Positions 16,751 to 17,307 of a DNA stretch of 17,307 bases are shown here, piece by piece. The stretch comes from Spirogloea muscicola (taxonomy: Eukaryota > Streptophyta > Zygnematophyceae > Spirogloeales > Spirogloeaceae). Made by a program: the position numbers and the translations under genes. The DNA is taken from the NCBI GenBank assembly GCA_009602725.1, contig WELB01000330.1:89437-106743 (forward strand), written 5' to 3'. The notes below the pieces were generated by a model. That model worked only from the letters and a program-made list of their open reading frames with translations. It made no database searches and was not told the origin of the DNA. How positions within the stretch are numbered: position 1 is the first letter of the stretch; each line of letters starts with the position of its first letter.

Positions 16751-17307
16751 CTGCCAATAGTTGCGAGTCACCCGCTAAGAATGTCAGCTGTGACTCTTCT
16801 GAATTTAACATCTCTTGACATGGCAAATCAGGCAACTGATGGCTGCATCGATGAGGCAGTCACATCTCAGCACCTGTTGTAGCTCAGGTCCAGGCTGATT
16901 ATTCCCCTACAATCAGCGAGCTCTGGTGGCACTCCACCCTCCAAGCTGACGTCACACGAGCATTTGACAGGGGGTGAATTAACAACTGCAAGGTCGACCT
17001 CTTATACAGCACAAGCTGAAACAGCACAAGAGATCAGTTTGCATGACCCTGCAGGCGTGGGAAATTCTAAGCAATCACAAACATTCACAGTCACATGCTC
17101 TTCATTCCTGCTAAAGTCTAAGACATTTTTCCTCATAATACCTGTTGTTGCTTGCCCAAAAGATGACGAGAGGCAGCTCCCCAAACTCTTGCGGTACTCC
17201 TCCAACAAGCCTGCCATATCCAACATGCAGAGTGCCACCTCAGAACCAGTTGAGGTATGTGTTGGAAATAATGTGGACAAATAGAATCCTGAGAGGCTGC
17301 ACTGAGA

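Larger units (their letters stand above)
14654..17210 (-). pseudogene. LRR receptor-like kinase, copy B, 5' end outside the window
   Basis: Paralogue of copy A on the opposite strand, pointing toward it. Exons in transcription order are 17210-17142, 16945-16874, 16750-15812, 15685-15222 and 15051-14654 (stop TGA 14656-14654); more 5' exons must lie beyond 17307. The frame is open through all five except one TAA at 16497-16495, where copy A has CAA (Gln) in the context ASMRSLQNVQN. The kinase looks complete: IIGEGGFGKVY glycine loop, AVKKL Lys, HRDVKPSN catalytic loop, DFG, SDVFSFG, and the subdomain XI Arg. The APE motif reads GPD, a conservative change. With only one lesion visible it could be a recent pseudogene, a segregating null allele, or a gene making a truncated LRR product. 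Confidence 0.85.
14348..17307 (-). repeat. Inverted duplication, right arm (cut by window end)
   Basis: Reverse-complement partner of 8453-11390. It contains the 3' part of copy B and its downstream sequence. Beyond about 14348 toward the spacer the match stops and a pyrimidine-rich tract begins. The spacer between the arms is close to 2.96 kb. Confidence 0.93.

Noticed and set aside
1-17307. CRISPR arrays, bacterial operons, rRNA or tRNA genes, viral genes
   Set aside because: None seen. The repeats are irregular and the gene structure is clearly that of a plant nuclear genome.

Overview
This is a plant-type nuclear window (streptophyte; lineage not resolved from sequence alone). The evidence is a leucine-rich-repeat receptor-like kinase (LRR-RLK) with a signal peptide, LRRNT cap, more than 20 LRRs, a paired-cysteine cap, one transmembrane helix and an RD-type cytoplasmic Ser/Thr kinase, split by many short GT-AG introns of roughly 90-390 bases. 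Nearly all open frames outside this gene are chance shadows.

Layout. Bases 1-2160 are intergenic sequence packed with short dispersed repeats in both orientations, many built around a GGGCTGG...CCAGCCC hairpin. Bases 2363-11083 (+) hold copy A of the LRR-RLK, which I resolve into 28 exons. Exons 4-25 each encode about one LRR, are 69-75 nt long when intact, and are all in the same phase, so the ectodomain is a string of interchangeable modules. Copy A is broken: two stops in the LRRNT exon, several lost splice donors, at least six single-base indels, and a 15-nt deletion that removes the kinase glycine-rich loop. Bases 11391-14347 are a spacer without convincing genes; its right half again carries the hairpin repeat family. 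Bases 14654-17210 (-) hold copy B, the 3' part of a paralogue that runs out of the window on its 5' side. B has an intact kinase reading frame but one nonsense codon in the last LRR exon.

Copies A and B are convergent (tail to tail) and form a large inverted duplication: 8453-11390 matches the reverse complement of 14348-17307. Introns are retained, so the copy arose by DNA-level duplication, not retroposition. Arm-to-arm identity is about 95 percent over the inner part but drops to about 80-85 percent outside position 8809 (A) / 16945 (B), which suggests gene conversion or a more recent homogenisation of the inner tract.

The most interesting signals are this inverted pair (each copy repairs what is broken in the other, and the pair could produce hairpin RNA), the single-LRR symmetric exon architecture with a visible tandem exon duplication (4502-4820), and the hairpin repeat family that occurs in both the left flank and the spacer.
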